In this document: piece by piece, positions 8,602 through 17,003 of the stretch
Layout: the number at the start of each line of letters is the position of its first letter
Numbering within the stretch: position 1 is the stretch's first letter
NCBI RefSeq assembly: GCF_027943945.1
Contig: NZ_AP027141.1
Location: 3,100,001 to 3,164,000 of the forward strand
DNA length: 64,000 bases
Direction of reading: 5' to 3'
Source: Microbacterium terricola
Lineage (GTDB): Bacteria; Actinomycetota; Actinomycetes; Actinomycetales; Microbacteriaceae
Notes under the pieces: model-generated
Database searches by the model: none
What the model was told of the DNA's origin: nothing
The model's input: the letters and a program-made list of their open reading frames with translations, nothing else
Made by a program: the position numbers and the translations under genes

Positions 8602-9930
8602 TCAGCGAACGCGTTTGATGAACATGACCGCGATCGCACCGATGATGGTGAACGCCATCATGACGACGAACAGCGACGGGTAGCCGACCGTGCTGATGAG
8701 CAGTCCGCCGAGCACCGGCGTGATGATCTGTGGCGCGCCATTCGCGACGCTGATCATCCCGATGTCACGACCCGCGTCGTCAAGGTTCGGCAGCACGCGC
8801 GAGATCAGCGCCTGGTCGACGGCGAGGTACGCCCCGAAGGCCAGCCCGGCGACGCTCATCCCGATCAGGATGCCGGTGAAGTCCGGCATGAGCAGCGGGA
8901 TCAGAGCGGCCGGCACGAACATCAGCGACGACACCACAACGAAGATCTTCAGCCGACCGACCCTGTCAGCGAGGACTCCGCCGAGGATCGCGGCGACCAT
9001 CGTGAACAGGATGCTGATCCCGCTGACCTGCACGATGGCTGCGGATGCGGCATCTGTACTCCCGTCGCCGAACTTGATGTAGTCGCGCAGCAGGAAGAGC
9101 ATCATCCCTTGGACGATGAAGTAGCCGAAGAACGTCAAGAACCGACCCACGAACGTCAGCCAGAAGTCGCGCTCGGTTCGCAGGCTGGGCAGCTTCGACC
9201 TCACCTTCGGTGCGCTCGCATCGAGCGCCCGGAGAGCCTCAGCGGAGAGGTCCTTCGTGAAGAAAGCGAAAACGGCGCCGATGATGACCAGCTGCGCGGC
9301 GACCACGCCGTAGGCGATCAGCGGGTCGGTGACCAGGCCGCCGACGGCGACCCCGATGAATGTGCCCAGTAGCCCGAGGGTGCCGGACAGTCCCGACATC
9401 GTTCCGCGCACGCGCACCGGAATCCGCTCGGGGAGCACCGCGGCCATCGCTGTCTGGTAGCCGGTGAGCGGCCAGATGGCGATCGCCCAGACGATCCCGA
9501 GGACCAACGCGTTCGGAGACAGGCCCGTGATGATGAGCGCGACGGCCCCGACGAGCGCAGTTCCGAGGATCCAGATGTTGCGGCGACCGAGGAAGCGGAC
9601 CCGGGTGCGGTCGGACGCGAAGCCGAGGACCGGGCCGGCCACCAGGCCGACGATCGCGGCGAAGCTCACGACCACACCGAGCGTGCCCGCGTCATCCGGA
9701 CCTCCAGAGCCGAACGCGGCGACCTGGCGCGCGAGCAGCACCTGGAGAACGGAACCCCACACGATCGACAGGCTCAGCAGACCGAGGGGATAGAGAATCC
9801 ACAGCCGCTTCGGCATCGTCGCAGGCCCGGTGTTCGGGTCGGACGTCGGACTCGCCAGCGCCGGGGAGGCGAGAGCTGCTTCGGGTGTGCCGATCGCAGG
9901 CACAGTGTTCTCTGACAAGGTCTTCTCCAT
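8602..9930 (-). CDS. Major facilitator superfamily transporter
   Basis: 442 residues with about 12 hydrophobic helices and the motif-A-like loops GFASDRTRVRFLGRR and GVLADRVGRLK after helices 2 and 8. The first 45 residues are a polar, proline/alanine-rich cytoplasmic tail. As first gene of an operon with the GH2 glycosidase it is most likely an importer of the intact glycoside (glycoside-pentoside-hexuronide-like logic), though an efflux role cannot be excluded from sequence. ATG 9930 has only a weak RBS. A perfect 14-bp palindrome lies 26 bases upstream of this start, so the neighbouring TetR protein very probably represses it. Confidence 0.82.
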   Translation of the reverse strand: MEKTLSENTVPAIGTPEAALASPALASPTSDPNTGPATMPKRLWILYPLGLLSLSIVWGSVLQVLLARQVAAFGSGGPDDAGTLGVVVSFAAIVGLVAGPVLGFASDRTRVRFLGRRNIWILGTALVGAVALIITGLSPNALVLGIVWAIAIWPLTGYQTAMAAVLPERIPVRVRGTMSGLSGTLGLLGTFIGVAVGGLVTDPLIAYGVVAAQLVIIGAVFAFFTKDLSAEALRALDASAPKVRSKLPSLRTERDFWLTFVGRFLTFFGYFIVQGMMLFLLRDYIKFGDGSTDAASAAIVQVSGISILFTMVAAILGGVLADRVGRLKIFVVVSSLMFVPAALIPLLMPDFTGILIGMSVAGLAFGAYLAVDQALISRVLPNLDDAGRDIGMISVANGAPQIITPVLGGLLISTVGYPSLFVVMMAFTIIGAIAVMFIKRVR

Positions 9931-9955
9931 CGAAGCTCGGCCCGTGGGCTATTTA

Positions 9956-9969
9956 TTCAAGTACTTGAA
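9956..9969. promoter_or_regulatory. Perfect palindrome TTCAAGTACTTGAA, probable TetR operator
   Basis: A perfect 14-bp palindrome in an A/T-rich block within the divergent gap between the MFS-GH2 operon (start 9930) and the tetR gene (start 10038). Position and symmetry fit a TetR-family operator that controls both directions. Confidence 0.65.
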
Positions 9970-9979
9970 AAATAACACG

Positions 9980-10000
9980 ACTTCGCGTGAGGCGCGAAGT
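9980..10000. repeat. Second inverted repeat in the tetR/MFS gap
   Basis: Arms ACTTCGCG (9980-9987) and CGCGAAGT (9993-10000) match perfectly across a 5-base loop. It lies 37 bases before the tetR start and could be a second operator or a leader hairpin. Confidence 0.5.
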
Positions 10001-10037
10001 AGACTCGTCCCACGGCCAGCGAGAAGAGACCGATCAC

Positions 10038-10709
10038 GTGACCAGCACGCCCGAGACACCACGACGACGTGGGCGTCCCCCTCGCATAAGTCGCGCGCAG
10101 ATCATCGAAGTCGCCCGGGCGATGGAGCCGGACAGACTCACGATGCGAGCCATCGCCGCAGAACTCGGCGTCGACCCATCGGCCGTGAACTATCACGTGG
10201 CCGACCGTGAAACGCTGCTAGAACTTGTCGCAGCGGATGTGGTGCTTTCGCAGATTGAGGACACCCGGCTGCCCGACAGTGCGGATTGGCGTGCGGCCAT
10301 CCGCGTGTTCGCGGATCGGCTACGCGCCGGCGTTATTCTGAGTGGCTCGCACAGCCCCTACTTCCGCTTTCCCGCGGGCGGGGCGCCGCGGGCGCTGACG
10401 ATCGTTGACGAGGTTCTCGAACGACTGACTGGCGCGGGGCTCTGCGCCGACGAGGCGATCCGAGCCCTCACCGCCGTCAACCAGATCACCTTCGCGGCTG
10501 CCCGCGAAGCGGTGCTGACACAGAATGGCGGCCGCCACCCTCAGCTCGATGAGATGCAGCGTGCGATTGATGACCTCCAGCCCGACGAACTTCCTGGAGC
10601 CCGAGCTGTCATCGCGCACTGGGCGCCCGAATCCGACGAGCAGTTCGCATACAACATCGACCTTCTCATCGCCGGAATCGAGAGTCGCCTCGCGGGTGAC
10701 CCCAGCTAG
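10038..10709 (+). CDS. TetR family transcriptional regulator
   Basis: 223 residues. The N-terminal DNA-binding domain reads RISRAQIIEVARAM, then LTMRAIAAELGVDPSAVNYHVADR, a clear TetR helix-turn-helix (about residues 12-58); the all-helical remainder is the ligand and dimer domain resembling TetR_C_1. GTG 10038 is chosen because the preceding codons are untypical and GAGAAGAG stands upstream. It is divergent from the MFS-GH2 operon with a 14-bp palindrome between them, so it probably represses that operon and itself until the imported glycoside or a product binds. Confidence 0.85.
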   Translation: MTSTPETPRRRGRPPRISRAQIIEVARAMEPDRLTMRAIAAELGVDPSAVNYHVADRETLLELVAADVVLSQIEDTRLPDSADWRAAIRVFADRLRAGVILSGSHSPYFRFPAGGAPRALTIVDEVLERLTGAGLCADEAIRALTAVNQITFAAAREAVLTQNGGRHPQLDEMQRAIDDLQPDELPGARAVIAHWAPESDEQFAYNIDLLIAGIESRLAGDPS

Positions 10710-10711
10710 CT

Positions 10712-11085
10712 CGCGATCTCAGCGCGGAACCACAAGCCCGGAAGATCGGAGAATCGATCGCCGTGTACTGCGCCCGCGAGCAGCTCCCAGTCACCATCGC
10801 GGTGCATTTCGGCCAGCAACGCGTCTTCCATGTCGCGTTCGAGGGGACTACCGCGGAAAACGACCATTGGGTCGAACGGAAGCGCAACACGGTCTGGAGA
10901 GCGGCGTATCGAGCTACGAGGTGGCGCTCACGACACGGTTGGCGGGGAAGATTCCTGCCTGGCTCGAGTCACCGCAGCTCGCCGCGGCAAGCGGCGCCGT
11001 TCCGCTGCTGAGCAATGACGATGTCGTCGGCACGGTCGCCTTATCGGGCCTCGTCGACGCCGAGGAACTGATCACGACGCGGTGA
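10712..11085 (+). pseudogene. Frameshifted remnant of a UPF0303 / heme-degrading-domain (HbpS-like) protein
   Basis: The first part, read in the frame of 10712, gives KIGESIAVYCAREQLPVTI and VFHVAFEGTTAENDHWVERK, the recognisable middle of UPF0303 proteins. From about 10890 the similarity continues in the frame of 10891 (SGVSSYEVALTTRLAG, then GTVALSGL near the end) to a TGA at 11083. The expected family continuation, a TV-x-R..SSY stretch, is broken exactly at 10888-10896, so a single-base indel splits the gene. The usual N-terminus of about 25 residues and a start codon are missing as well. It is therefore decayed, or possibly a sequencing error plus an unrecognised start. Family members are about 160 residues and of uncertain function. 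Confidence 0.6.
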
Positions 11086-11210
11086 TGTCGGGGATCTCGC
11101 AGTAGCGCCAGTCGCTCTGATCTGAGCACAGACCGCCAAGAGTGAACGGGCGACGGCGGACGACCCCACGTTTGTCACGACCACCGCCCGAGCTGGAGGC
11201 GTCCGGGGCA

Positions 11211-12212
11211 CTACCTGACGGGCGATTCTTCGACGGTCTTGGCGGGGTCTCGCTCGACGACGTCTCCAAGGCAGTCGTCGATCCGTGACATCAGCTCGGG
11301 CGGGATGATGACCCCCGACGCACGGACGTTCTCATGCACCTGCTCCGGTCGCGACGCGCCGATGAGCGCAGAGGCGACATTGTCGTTCTGCAGCACCCAC
11401 GAAACCGCCAACTGCGCCATGGACAGCCCGAGTTCGTCGGCGATGGGCCGCAACCGTTGGACTCGTTCGAGGACGTCATCCCGCATGAACCGAGAAATCA
11501 TCTCGGCGCCCCCGTTGCCGTCGGTGGCACGGCTGCCGGCCGGGGCTGCGTGTCCCGGTCGGTACTTGCCAGTAAGGACGCCTTGGGCAACCGGCGACCA
11601 GACGATCTGCGAGATGCCGAGCTCCCGAGACACGGGCACAACGTCGGACTCGATGATTCGCCACAGGGCCGAGTACTGCGGCTGGTTGGAGACGAACGGG
11701 ATGCGGAGTTCTTTGGCCAGCGCGGCTCCTGCCCGGAGCTGGTCGGCCGTCCACTCGCTGACTCCGATGTAGAGCGCCTTGCCGGAGCGCACGATGTCGG
11801 CGAACGCAACCATGGTCTCCTCGAGCGGCGTGGCGTTGTCCCATCGGTGCGCCTGGTAGAGGTCGACGTAGTCCGTGCCTAGGCGGCGCAGGGATCCGTC
11901 GATCGACTCCATGAGGTGTTTGCGGGACAACCCGGAGTCGTTCGGCCCCAGTGGGCCGACCGGGTAATAAGCCTTCGTGAAGATCTCCAGCGACTCCCTG
12001 CGCTGGCCGCGCAGCGCGTCGCCCAGCACCACCTCCGCCTTGGTGTTCGCATACATGTCGGCGGTGTCGAAGGTGGTGATTCCGGCGTCGAGGGCGGCAT
12101 GCACGCACGCCATCGCGGCTTCGTTCTCGACCTGGGAGCCATGTGTGAGCCAGTTGCCGTACGTGATCTCCGAGATCTTCAGTCCGGATGCGCCGAGGTG
12201 ACGGTGCTTCAT
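11211..12212 (-). CDS. Aldo/keto reductase
   Basis: 333 residues, an NADPH-dependent (beta/alpha)8 reductase of the potassium-channel-beta-like branch (MgrA/YghZ type). The catalytic tetrad is visible as D49, Y54, K80 and H122 (TTFDTADMYA, IFTKAYY, LYQAHRW); the C-terminal cofactor segment reads ALIGASRPEQVHEN. ATG 12212 has GGAGGT six bases ahead and overlaps the stop of the rhamnosidase gene by four bases (ATGA), so the two are translationally coupled. Its role with a rhamnosidase is not established; reduction of a released sugar or aglycone carbonyl is the simplest inference. Confidence 0.87.
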   Translation of the reverse strand: MKHRHLGASGLKISEITYGNWLTHGSQVENEAAMACVHAALDAGITTFDTADMYANTKAEVVLGDALRGQRRESLEIFTKAYYPVGPLGPNDSGLSRKHLMESIDGSLRRLGTDYVDLYQAHRWDNATPLEETMVAFADIVRSGKALYIGVSEWTADQLRAGAALAKELRIPFVSNQPQYSALWRIIESDVVPVSRELGISQIVWSPVAQGVLTGKYRPGHAAPAGSRATDGNGGAEMISRFMRDDVLERVQRLRPIADELGLSMAQLAVSWVLQNDNVASALIGASRPEQVHENVRASGVIIPPELMSRIDDCLGDVVERDPAKTVEESPVR

Positions 12213-14500
12213 CGGCTTACCTCCGTCGCGGCGAATGCGCTTCGGAAGTCGTGGGACCCTCCCACGACTTCGAGAACGCGGCCGTCGGGCAGGATGACAT
12301 CCGCGGGAATCCCCTCGGGGATGGACACGGCAAGCTCGAAGGTGTCTGCGACCACTTTCCATGCGCAGTTGATCGTTCCGTGGATGCTGTCGTAGGACGT
12401 CTCCACCCAGTCGATGCCGGGACCGGGCTGAGGTTCGATCCGGACTCGCGCGTAGCCGGGGGCGGCCGGTCGAATGCCACCGACGACTTGGTAGATCCAG
12501 TCGGCCACCGCGCCCAGGGCATAGTGGTTGAAGCTGGTCATCTCACCCGCGTTGATCGAGCCGTCCGGGAGCATGGAGTCCCATCGCTCCCAGATCGTGG
12601 TGGCTCCCATCGTCACGGAGTACAGCCAGGAGGGGCACTCGCGCTCGAGCAGGAGGCGGTACGCCTCGTCGACGTGCCCGGTCAGGGACAGCGCCCACGT
12701 CACGAATGGGGTGCCCGCGAATCCGGTCGTCACTCGATAGTCCGACTGGACCACCAACTCGGCGAGACGGTCACCGGCCAGCTTCCGAGTCGTGCCGTCC
12801 AACAGGCCGAAGGCGATCGCGAGGGCATACACCGTTGCGCAATCGGATTGAATCCAGCCGGTCTCGTCCACGTAGTGCTGTGTGAACGCGGACTGTGTCC
12901 GCTCCGCCAGTGCTGACCAGTGCTCTTCGTCGTCCGACTTTCCGAGCTGGCGCGCGGCCTCGGCCGCGAAGGAGGCCGATCGGTACAGGCACGCGGTGGC
13001 CACGACTGCCGGATCCGCCTTAGCCGCGCCGGGGTCCTCCGGTGGTGCGTCGGGGTCGAGCCAGTCACCGAGCTGTTGCCCGCCCGTCCAGAGCCCGTCA
13101 CGGGACACATCCTGCGCGATCGAGTGCAGATGCATGGTCATCGCGGGATAGTGCTCTGCGAGTTGCTCCAGGTCGCCGTAGGCGGTCCAAAGTGCCTGCG
13201 GTACCCAAACAGCGGCATCCCCCCAAACTGCGGTGGCGCGGTGCCACGGGAGCGTGAAGCCGTCGGGGAAGTTCGCGTACTTGAGGACATCGGGGACCGT
13301 GAGAGGGACGAAGCCACCCTCGCTGTGCTCCGTTTCGGCGCGGAGATCCCGCAGCCAGCCGTCGAGGAAGTCGGCCGTGTCGAACTGGAAGGCGGCCGAG
13401 GCCGCATACGCGGCGATGTCGCCGGTCCAGCCCAGGCGCTCGTCGCGCTGCGGGCAGTCGGTGGGCACGCTCAGGAAGTTTCCCTTCTGCCCCCAGACCG
13501 AGTTGTGGATCAGCTGGTTGACCAACGGGTCGGAGCAGGCGAACCGACCGGTGCGGCGCATGTCGGAGTGCACGACGACCGCTTCGAGGGCGGTAGATGT
13601 CAACTCGTCAGGCCAGCCGTCGATCTCTATGTAGCGGAAGCCATGGAACGTGAGCGTCGGCTCAAAGGTGTCAACTTCCCCGGAAAGGACGAACACGTCG
13701 GTTGCTTCGGCACCGCGAAGCGGCCTGACTCCGAGCTCGTCGTGCTCGAGCACCTCCGCGTGGCGGATCCGGATCTGAGCGCCTGCCTGGCCCTGTGTGG
13801 TGAAGCGGACCCAGCCGACGAGGTTCTGGCCGAAATCGACGAGGGTGCGCCCTGAGGGCGCCTTCCACACCCGGGTCGGGGTCAGTACCTCGTTGCGAAC
13901 GATGAGTGGTGCAGTCTGCGCGACCACCGTGCTCGTGTCCAGGGCAACGCTTGTGGTCGCGACCGGGCGTCGGGTCCGGCGGAGTCGGGCGTCGATGGTC
14001 TGCCCGTTGTAGAGCGAGTTGCGGGTGGTCTCCGACGCTTCCGCCTCCCAGTCGCCGGCGGTGACGACGCGCTGCGTTTCGCCGTCGCGATACGTGATTT
14101 CGAGCGCTCCGGCGACGCCGATCTCCTCGCCGTAGTTCGCGTTCGCTCGCGCGAACCCGAGGTCACCCCGGTACCAACCGTTGCCCACGACGAACGAGAG
14201 CGCCACGACGTTGCCGCGACCCTGGGCGAGCGCGTTGGTGACGTCGAAGGACTGGTACGCGAGCCTCCACTCGTACGCGGTCCATCCCGGATTGAGCACC
14301 GACTCCGTCACCGACTCACCGTCGATGAAAGCCTCGTAGACGCCGTGCGCGGTGACTGCGAGTGTCGCAGACACGATGTCGGCTCGATCCTGCTCGAGCG
14401 CGACGAGCCCGCGTAGACGCGGTGCGGTGTCCCTGTCGACGGCGGCTCCGATGAGTCGGGCATCCCGAAGCGGGTGAAGGTTCGCTGTCATACTGTCCAT
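12209..14500 (-). CDS. Alpha-L-rhamnosidase, glycoside hydrolase family 78
   Basis: 763 residues without a signal peptide. Beta-sandwich domains fill roughly 1-310 (including VGNGWYRGDLGF and LVDFGQNLVGWVRF), followed by the (alpha/alpha)6 barrel with the GH78 signature DCPQRDERLGWTGD at about 348-361 holding the catalytic acids, and a C-terminal beta domain. It would release terminal rhamnose from plant glycosides inside the cell. The start is ATG 14500, five bases after AGGA; the GTG one codon earlier is less likely. The first gene of a two-gene unit with the aldo/keto reductase. A TCACTGA-centred palindrome 87 bases upstream matches sites in front of the other units of this module. Confidence 0.92.
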   Translation of the reverse strand: MDSMTANLHPLRDARLIGAAVDRDTAPRLRGLVALEQDRADIVSATLAVTAHGVYEAFIDGESVTESVLNPGWTAYEWRLAYQSFDVTNALAQGRGNVVALSFVVGNGWYRGDLGFARANANYGEEIGVAGALEITYRDGETQRVVTAGDWEAEASETTRNSLYNGQTIDARLRRTRRPVATTSVALDTSTVVAQTAPLIVRNEVLTPTRVWKAPSGRTLVDFGQNLVGWVRFTTQGQAGAQIRIRHAEVLEHDELGVRPLRGAEATDVFVLSGEVDTFEPTLTFHGFRYIEIDGWPDELTSTALEAVVVHSDMRRTGRFACSDPLVNQLIHNSVWGQKGNFLSVPTDCPQRDERLGWTGDIAAYAASAAFQFDTADFLDGWLRDLRAETEHSEGGFVPLTVPDVLKYANFPDGFTLPWHRATAVWGDAAVWVPQALWTAYGDLEQLAEHYPAMTMHLHSIAQDVSRDGLWTGGQQLGDWLDPDAPPEDPGAAKADPAVVATACLYRSASFAAEAARQLGKSDDEEHWSALAERTQSAFTQHYVDETGWIQSDCATVYALAIAFGLLDGTTRKLAGDRLAELVVQSDYRVTTGFAGTPFVTWALSLTGHVDEAYRLLLERECPSWLYSVTMGATTIWERWDSMLPDGSINAGEMTSFNHYALGAVADWIYQVVGGIRPAAPGYARVRIEPQPGPGIDWVETSYDSIHGTINCAWKVVADTFELAVSIPEGIPADVILPDGRVLEVVGGSHDFRSAFAATEVSR

Positions 14501-14586
14501 CACGGTCCTGGCGCGTGAACCATGCCCCCGCTTGTGCTGCGGATCGGCGCCTGAACACCCGCGTTCTGAGTAGTCCTACGATTAGA

Positions 14587-14605
14587 CCATTCACTGAATG
14601 GTTTT
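14587..14605. promoter_or_regulatory. Operator-like site A (shared TCASTGA motif) before the rhamnosidase unit
   Basis: CCATTCACTGAATGG (14587-14601) is perfectly symmetric around one central base and is followed by TTTT. The same core recurs at 17807, 18450, 24239 and 24294. It is the most symmetric copy. The gap 14504-14616 contains it and nothing else I can recognise. Confidence 0.6.
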
Positions 14606-14616
14606 AGCAACCAGCG

Positions 14617-15762
14617 TCACGATTCGTGAGCGCACTCCGCCGCGGCGCGCGCAAGCTGCACGGACCGATAGTCCGCGCCACCCGGGTGCTGGCGCGGCCA
14701 TGGAATGTAGCCGAACGCGAGATCGGCTTTCGGGTCCGCGAAGGCGAGGGCACCGGCGGCGCCGTCGTGCCCGAAGGCCCCCAGTCCGCCGTACGGCATG
14801 CGCGGCTGCGGGAGGAGGAACACGGCGCCGAAGCAATTCGGAACATCGAGGACCCGATCCTGACCCCAGGACCGCTGCGTTGCCATATCCGCGAACACGT
14901 CAGCCGAGGCAAGCGGGCGCTGTGCCGAGGGAAGCGCGTCCGCGTACAGCGTGGCCAGTCCTCGCGCTGAGCCCACCCCGCCGATCGCGCTGGGGCCGGC
15001 ACGGCGAACACGGGGATTGTTCGTGCTCGTGCCGCGCTCGCTGAGATCTTCCGGGGCGTCGACGTTGTTGAACACGGCGCTCGCCAGCGCGTCGATCGGG
15101 GGACGCGCAGCTACTTCTCGCTCTTGTTCGGCCGAGAGGATGGCGGGCGCGAGGGGGACGTATCGGCTCTCCTCACCAGCAGGTAGCCCGAGGAAGAAGT
15201 CCGCGTTTCGCGGTGCGCGAATGTCTTGCTCGTAGACCGCCTGGAGCGTTCGGCCGGTGACGCGGCGAACGAGCTCCTCCATGAGGATGCCGATCGTCAG
15301 AGCGTGGTAGCCGAACGCCGAGCCGGGAGTCCAGATCGGCGCCTGGCGGGCGAGGCGCGCGGCTCCACGGTCGGACGCTTCGAGGATCTCATCCAGCCCG
15401 AAGGTGCCGCCCGCCAGGGCAGGGAGCCCGGCGCGGTGGGCGAGCAGGTCGCCGACGGTGATCGCGTCCTTCCCACGCGATGCGAATTCGGGCCAGTACT
15501 GCGCCACAGGCAGGGCGAGGTCGAGCTCTCCGGTCGCGATGAGCGTCGCCATGACGAGGCCAGCGACGCCCTTCGTCACCGAGAACACCCCTGTGAGGGA
15601 GTCGCGCCGGAGGGCCGCTCCGCCGGCCAGGTCGACGACGAGTCGTCCACGATGCCAGATAGCCAGCTGGGCACTGTACGCCGGGTCCGCCTCCAGGTAC
15701 GAAGCGAAGAGTCGCTGCACCGGCTCGAATCGATCGTCAACGGGTCCGTCGAGAGCGGTCAT
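14617..15762 (-). CDS. Beta-lactamase-family serine hydrolase (class C fold, EstB-like esterase)
   Basis: 381 residues, no signal peptide. The nucleophile motif is S61-V-T-K64 (FSVTKG), followed by a YHALT tyrosine motif and, in place of the penicillin-binding KTG, the sequence GHDGAAG near 335, as usual in esterases of family VIII. The absence of an export signal argues against antibiotic resistance. It is the last gene of a three-gene unit (alpha/beta hydrolase, GH1, this gene), its ATG overlapping the GH1 stop by four bases, with GGAGG ahead. In this setting removal of acyl groups from acylated glycosides is a reasonable inference. Confidence 0.85.
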   Translation of the reverse strand: MTALDGPVDDRFEPVQRLFASYLEADPAYSAQLAIWHRGRLVVDLAGGAALRRDSLTGVFSVTKGVAGLVMATLIATGELDLALPVAQYWPEFASRGKDAITVGDLLAHRAGLPALAGGTFGLDEILEASDRGAARLARQAPIWTPGSAFGYHALTIGILMEELVRRVTGRTLQAVYEQDIRAPRNADFFLGLPAGEESRYVPLAPAILSAEQEREVAARPPIDALASAVFNNVDAPEDLSERGTSTNNPRVRRAGPSAIGGVGSARGLATLYADALPSAQRPLASADVFADMATQRSWGQDRVLDVPNCFGAVFLLPQPRMPYGGLGAFGHDGAAGALAFADPKADLAFGYIPWPRQHPGGADYRSVQLARAAAECAHES

Positions 15763-17003
15763 GTCGCCTCCGGGGTGAGGTGCTGGTCGTGGAGCGCGTC
15801 GATGCGACCGGTGCGTGCGACGCGTGCAAGGGCGTGGGCGCTGGGTTTGGGGGTGCGTGCGTAGTCGTGGTGCCTGTCGACCGCGATGAGCCCGAATTTG
15901 GGTCGGTAGCCTTCGGACCATTCGAAGTTGTCGAAGGCTGACCAGTGCAGGTAGCCACGCACATCCACGCCCTCCGCGCGGGCGGCGGCCACGGCGCGCA
16001 GGTGCCCGTCGAGGTAGGAGATGCGCTCGAGGTCGTCCTCGGTCGCGATTCCGTTCTCGGTGACGTAGATCGGGAGGCGCGCGTCCGCTGCGCGGTGGAG
16101 CATGACGCGAAGTCCGTCGGGATGGATCGCCCACCCCATCTGCGTCGTCGGGACCCCCGGCGGTGGCGGGGCGAAGATCGTGGGACTCGCGGGATCGACC
16201 CAGTTCTTTCGGTAGTACTGGACCCCGAGCCAATCGCCGGCATCGACAGGGTCCGCAGCCAGCCCGTCGATGTACAAGTCGACGATCTCTGCCTGCATCT
16301 GCGCGCAGAACTGGCCTGTCACGTCGTCCTCGCGGGCGGGTGCCAGGAGAGGCAGTTGAACGACGAGTCCGGTGGTGGCGCCGGTCGTTTCGTGGACAAT
16401 TCGAACTGCCGCTCGGTGGGCAGCCAAGAGCGTCCGTCCGACTCGCTTCCATAGGGTCGGATTCGTCACGCCGGGCGGATGGTATCCCTCGAGGTAGCCG
16501 TGCAGAGCGACCATCTGCGGTTCGTTGATGGTGCACACGTGTTCGAGCAGGTCGCCGAGTCCCACGCAGACGTGGCGGACGTACTGCTCGAAGCGGTCAA
16601 TGGCATCAGGGGCGGTCCATCCGCCGCGATCTGCGAACCATCGAGGGAGGGTGAAGTGGTGGAGCGTGACGAATGCCGTCATGCCGTTATCACGCACTGC
16701 CGTGAGGACGCGGCGATAGTGAGCGAGCTGTGCCGCACTGAACTCACCTGGGGCTGGTTCGATTCGCGCCCACTCGATCGACAGGCGGTGCGCGGTGTGG
16801 CCGAGGCTGGCCAGAAGCGCGAAGTCATCCGCGAAGCGGGCGTAGTGGTCGATGCCGTCGCCAGAAGACTCGACGCTCGCGGTGTGCGGATCATGCTCGA
16901 ATGCCCACCAGTCGGAGTTGACGTTGCTCCCCTCGACCTGGTGCGCAGCCGTTGCCGCCCCCCAGAGGAATTCTTCGGGGAAGTCTCTGCCGTCTTCCAT
17001 CAT
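15759..17003 (-). CDS. Beta-glucosidase, glycoside hydrolase family 1
   Basis: 414 residues, a little short for GH1 (often 440-480) but complete in its key parts. The N-terminal signature FLWGAATAAHQVEG starts at 12, the acid/base is E161 in TINEP, and the nucleophile is E316 in VTENG; the aglycone-side LHWSAFDNFEWSEGY segment follows. It acts in the cytoplasm on beta-glucosides (or beta-galactosides/fucosides, which the family also takes). The start overlaps the stop of the alpha/beta hydrolase gene (ATGA) and its stop overlaps the next start, so the three genes are tightly coupled. Confidence 0.9.
   Translation of the reverse strand: MMEDGRDFPEEFLWGAATAAHQVEGSNVNSDWWAFEHDPHTASVESSGDGIDHYARFADDFALLASLGHTAHRLSIEWARIEPAPGEFSAAQLAHYRRVLTAVRDNGMTAFVTLHHFTLPRWFADRGGWTAPDAIDRFEQYVRHVCVGLGDLLEHVCTINEPQMVALHGYLEGYHPPGVTNPTLWKRVGRTLLAAHRAAVRIVHETTGATTGLVVQLPLLAPAREDDVTGQFCAQMQAEIVDLYIDGLAADPVDAGDWLGVQYYRKNWVDPASPTIFAPPPPGVPTTQMGWAIHPDGLRVMLHRAADARLPIYVTENGIATEDDLERISYLDGHLRAVAAARAEGVDVRGYLHWSAFDNFEWSEGYRPKFGLIAVDRHHDYARTPKPSAHALARVARTGRIDALHDQHLTPEAT

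Noticed and set aside
11086..11210. Minus-strand 65-codon frame downstream of the aldo/keto reductase
   Set aside because: It overlaps the reductase gene's end, has no RBS and no recognisable pattern; it may include degraded sequence but nothing can be supported.
14617..15762. Reading the beta-lactamase-fold protein as an antibiotic-resistance enzyme
   Set aside because: No export signal, no KTG motif, and it is locked into a glycosidase operon; an esterase role fits better.
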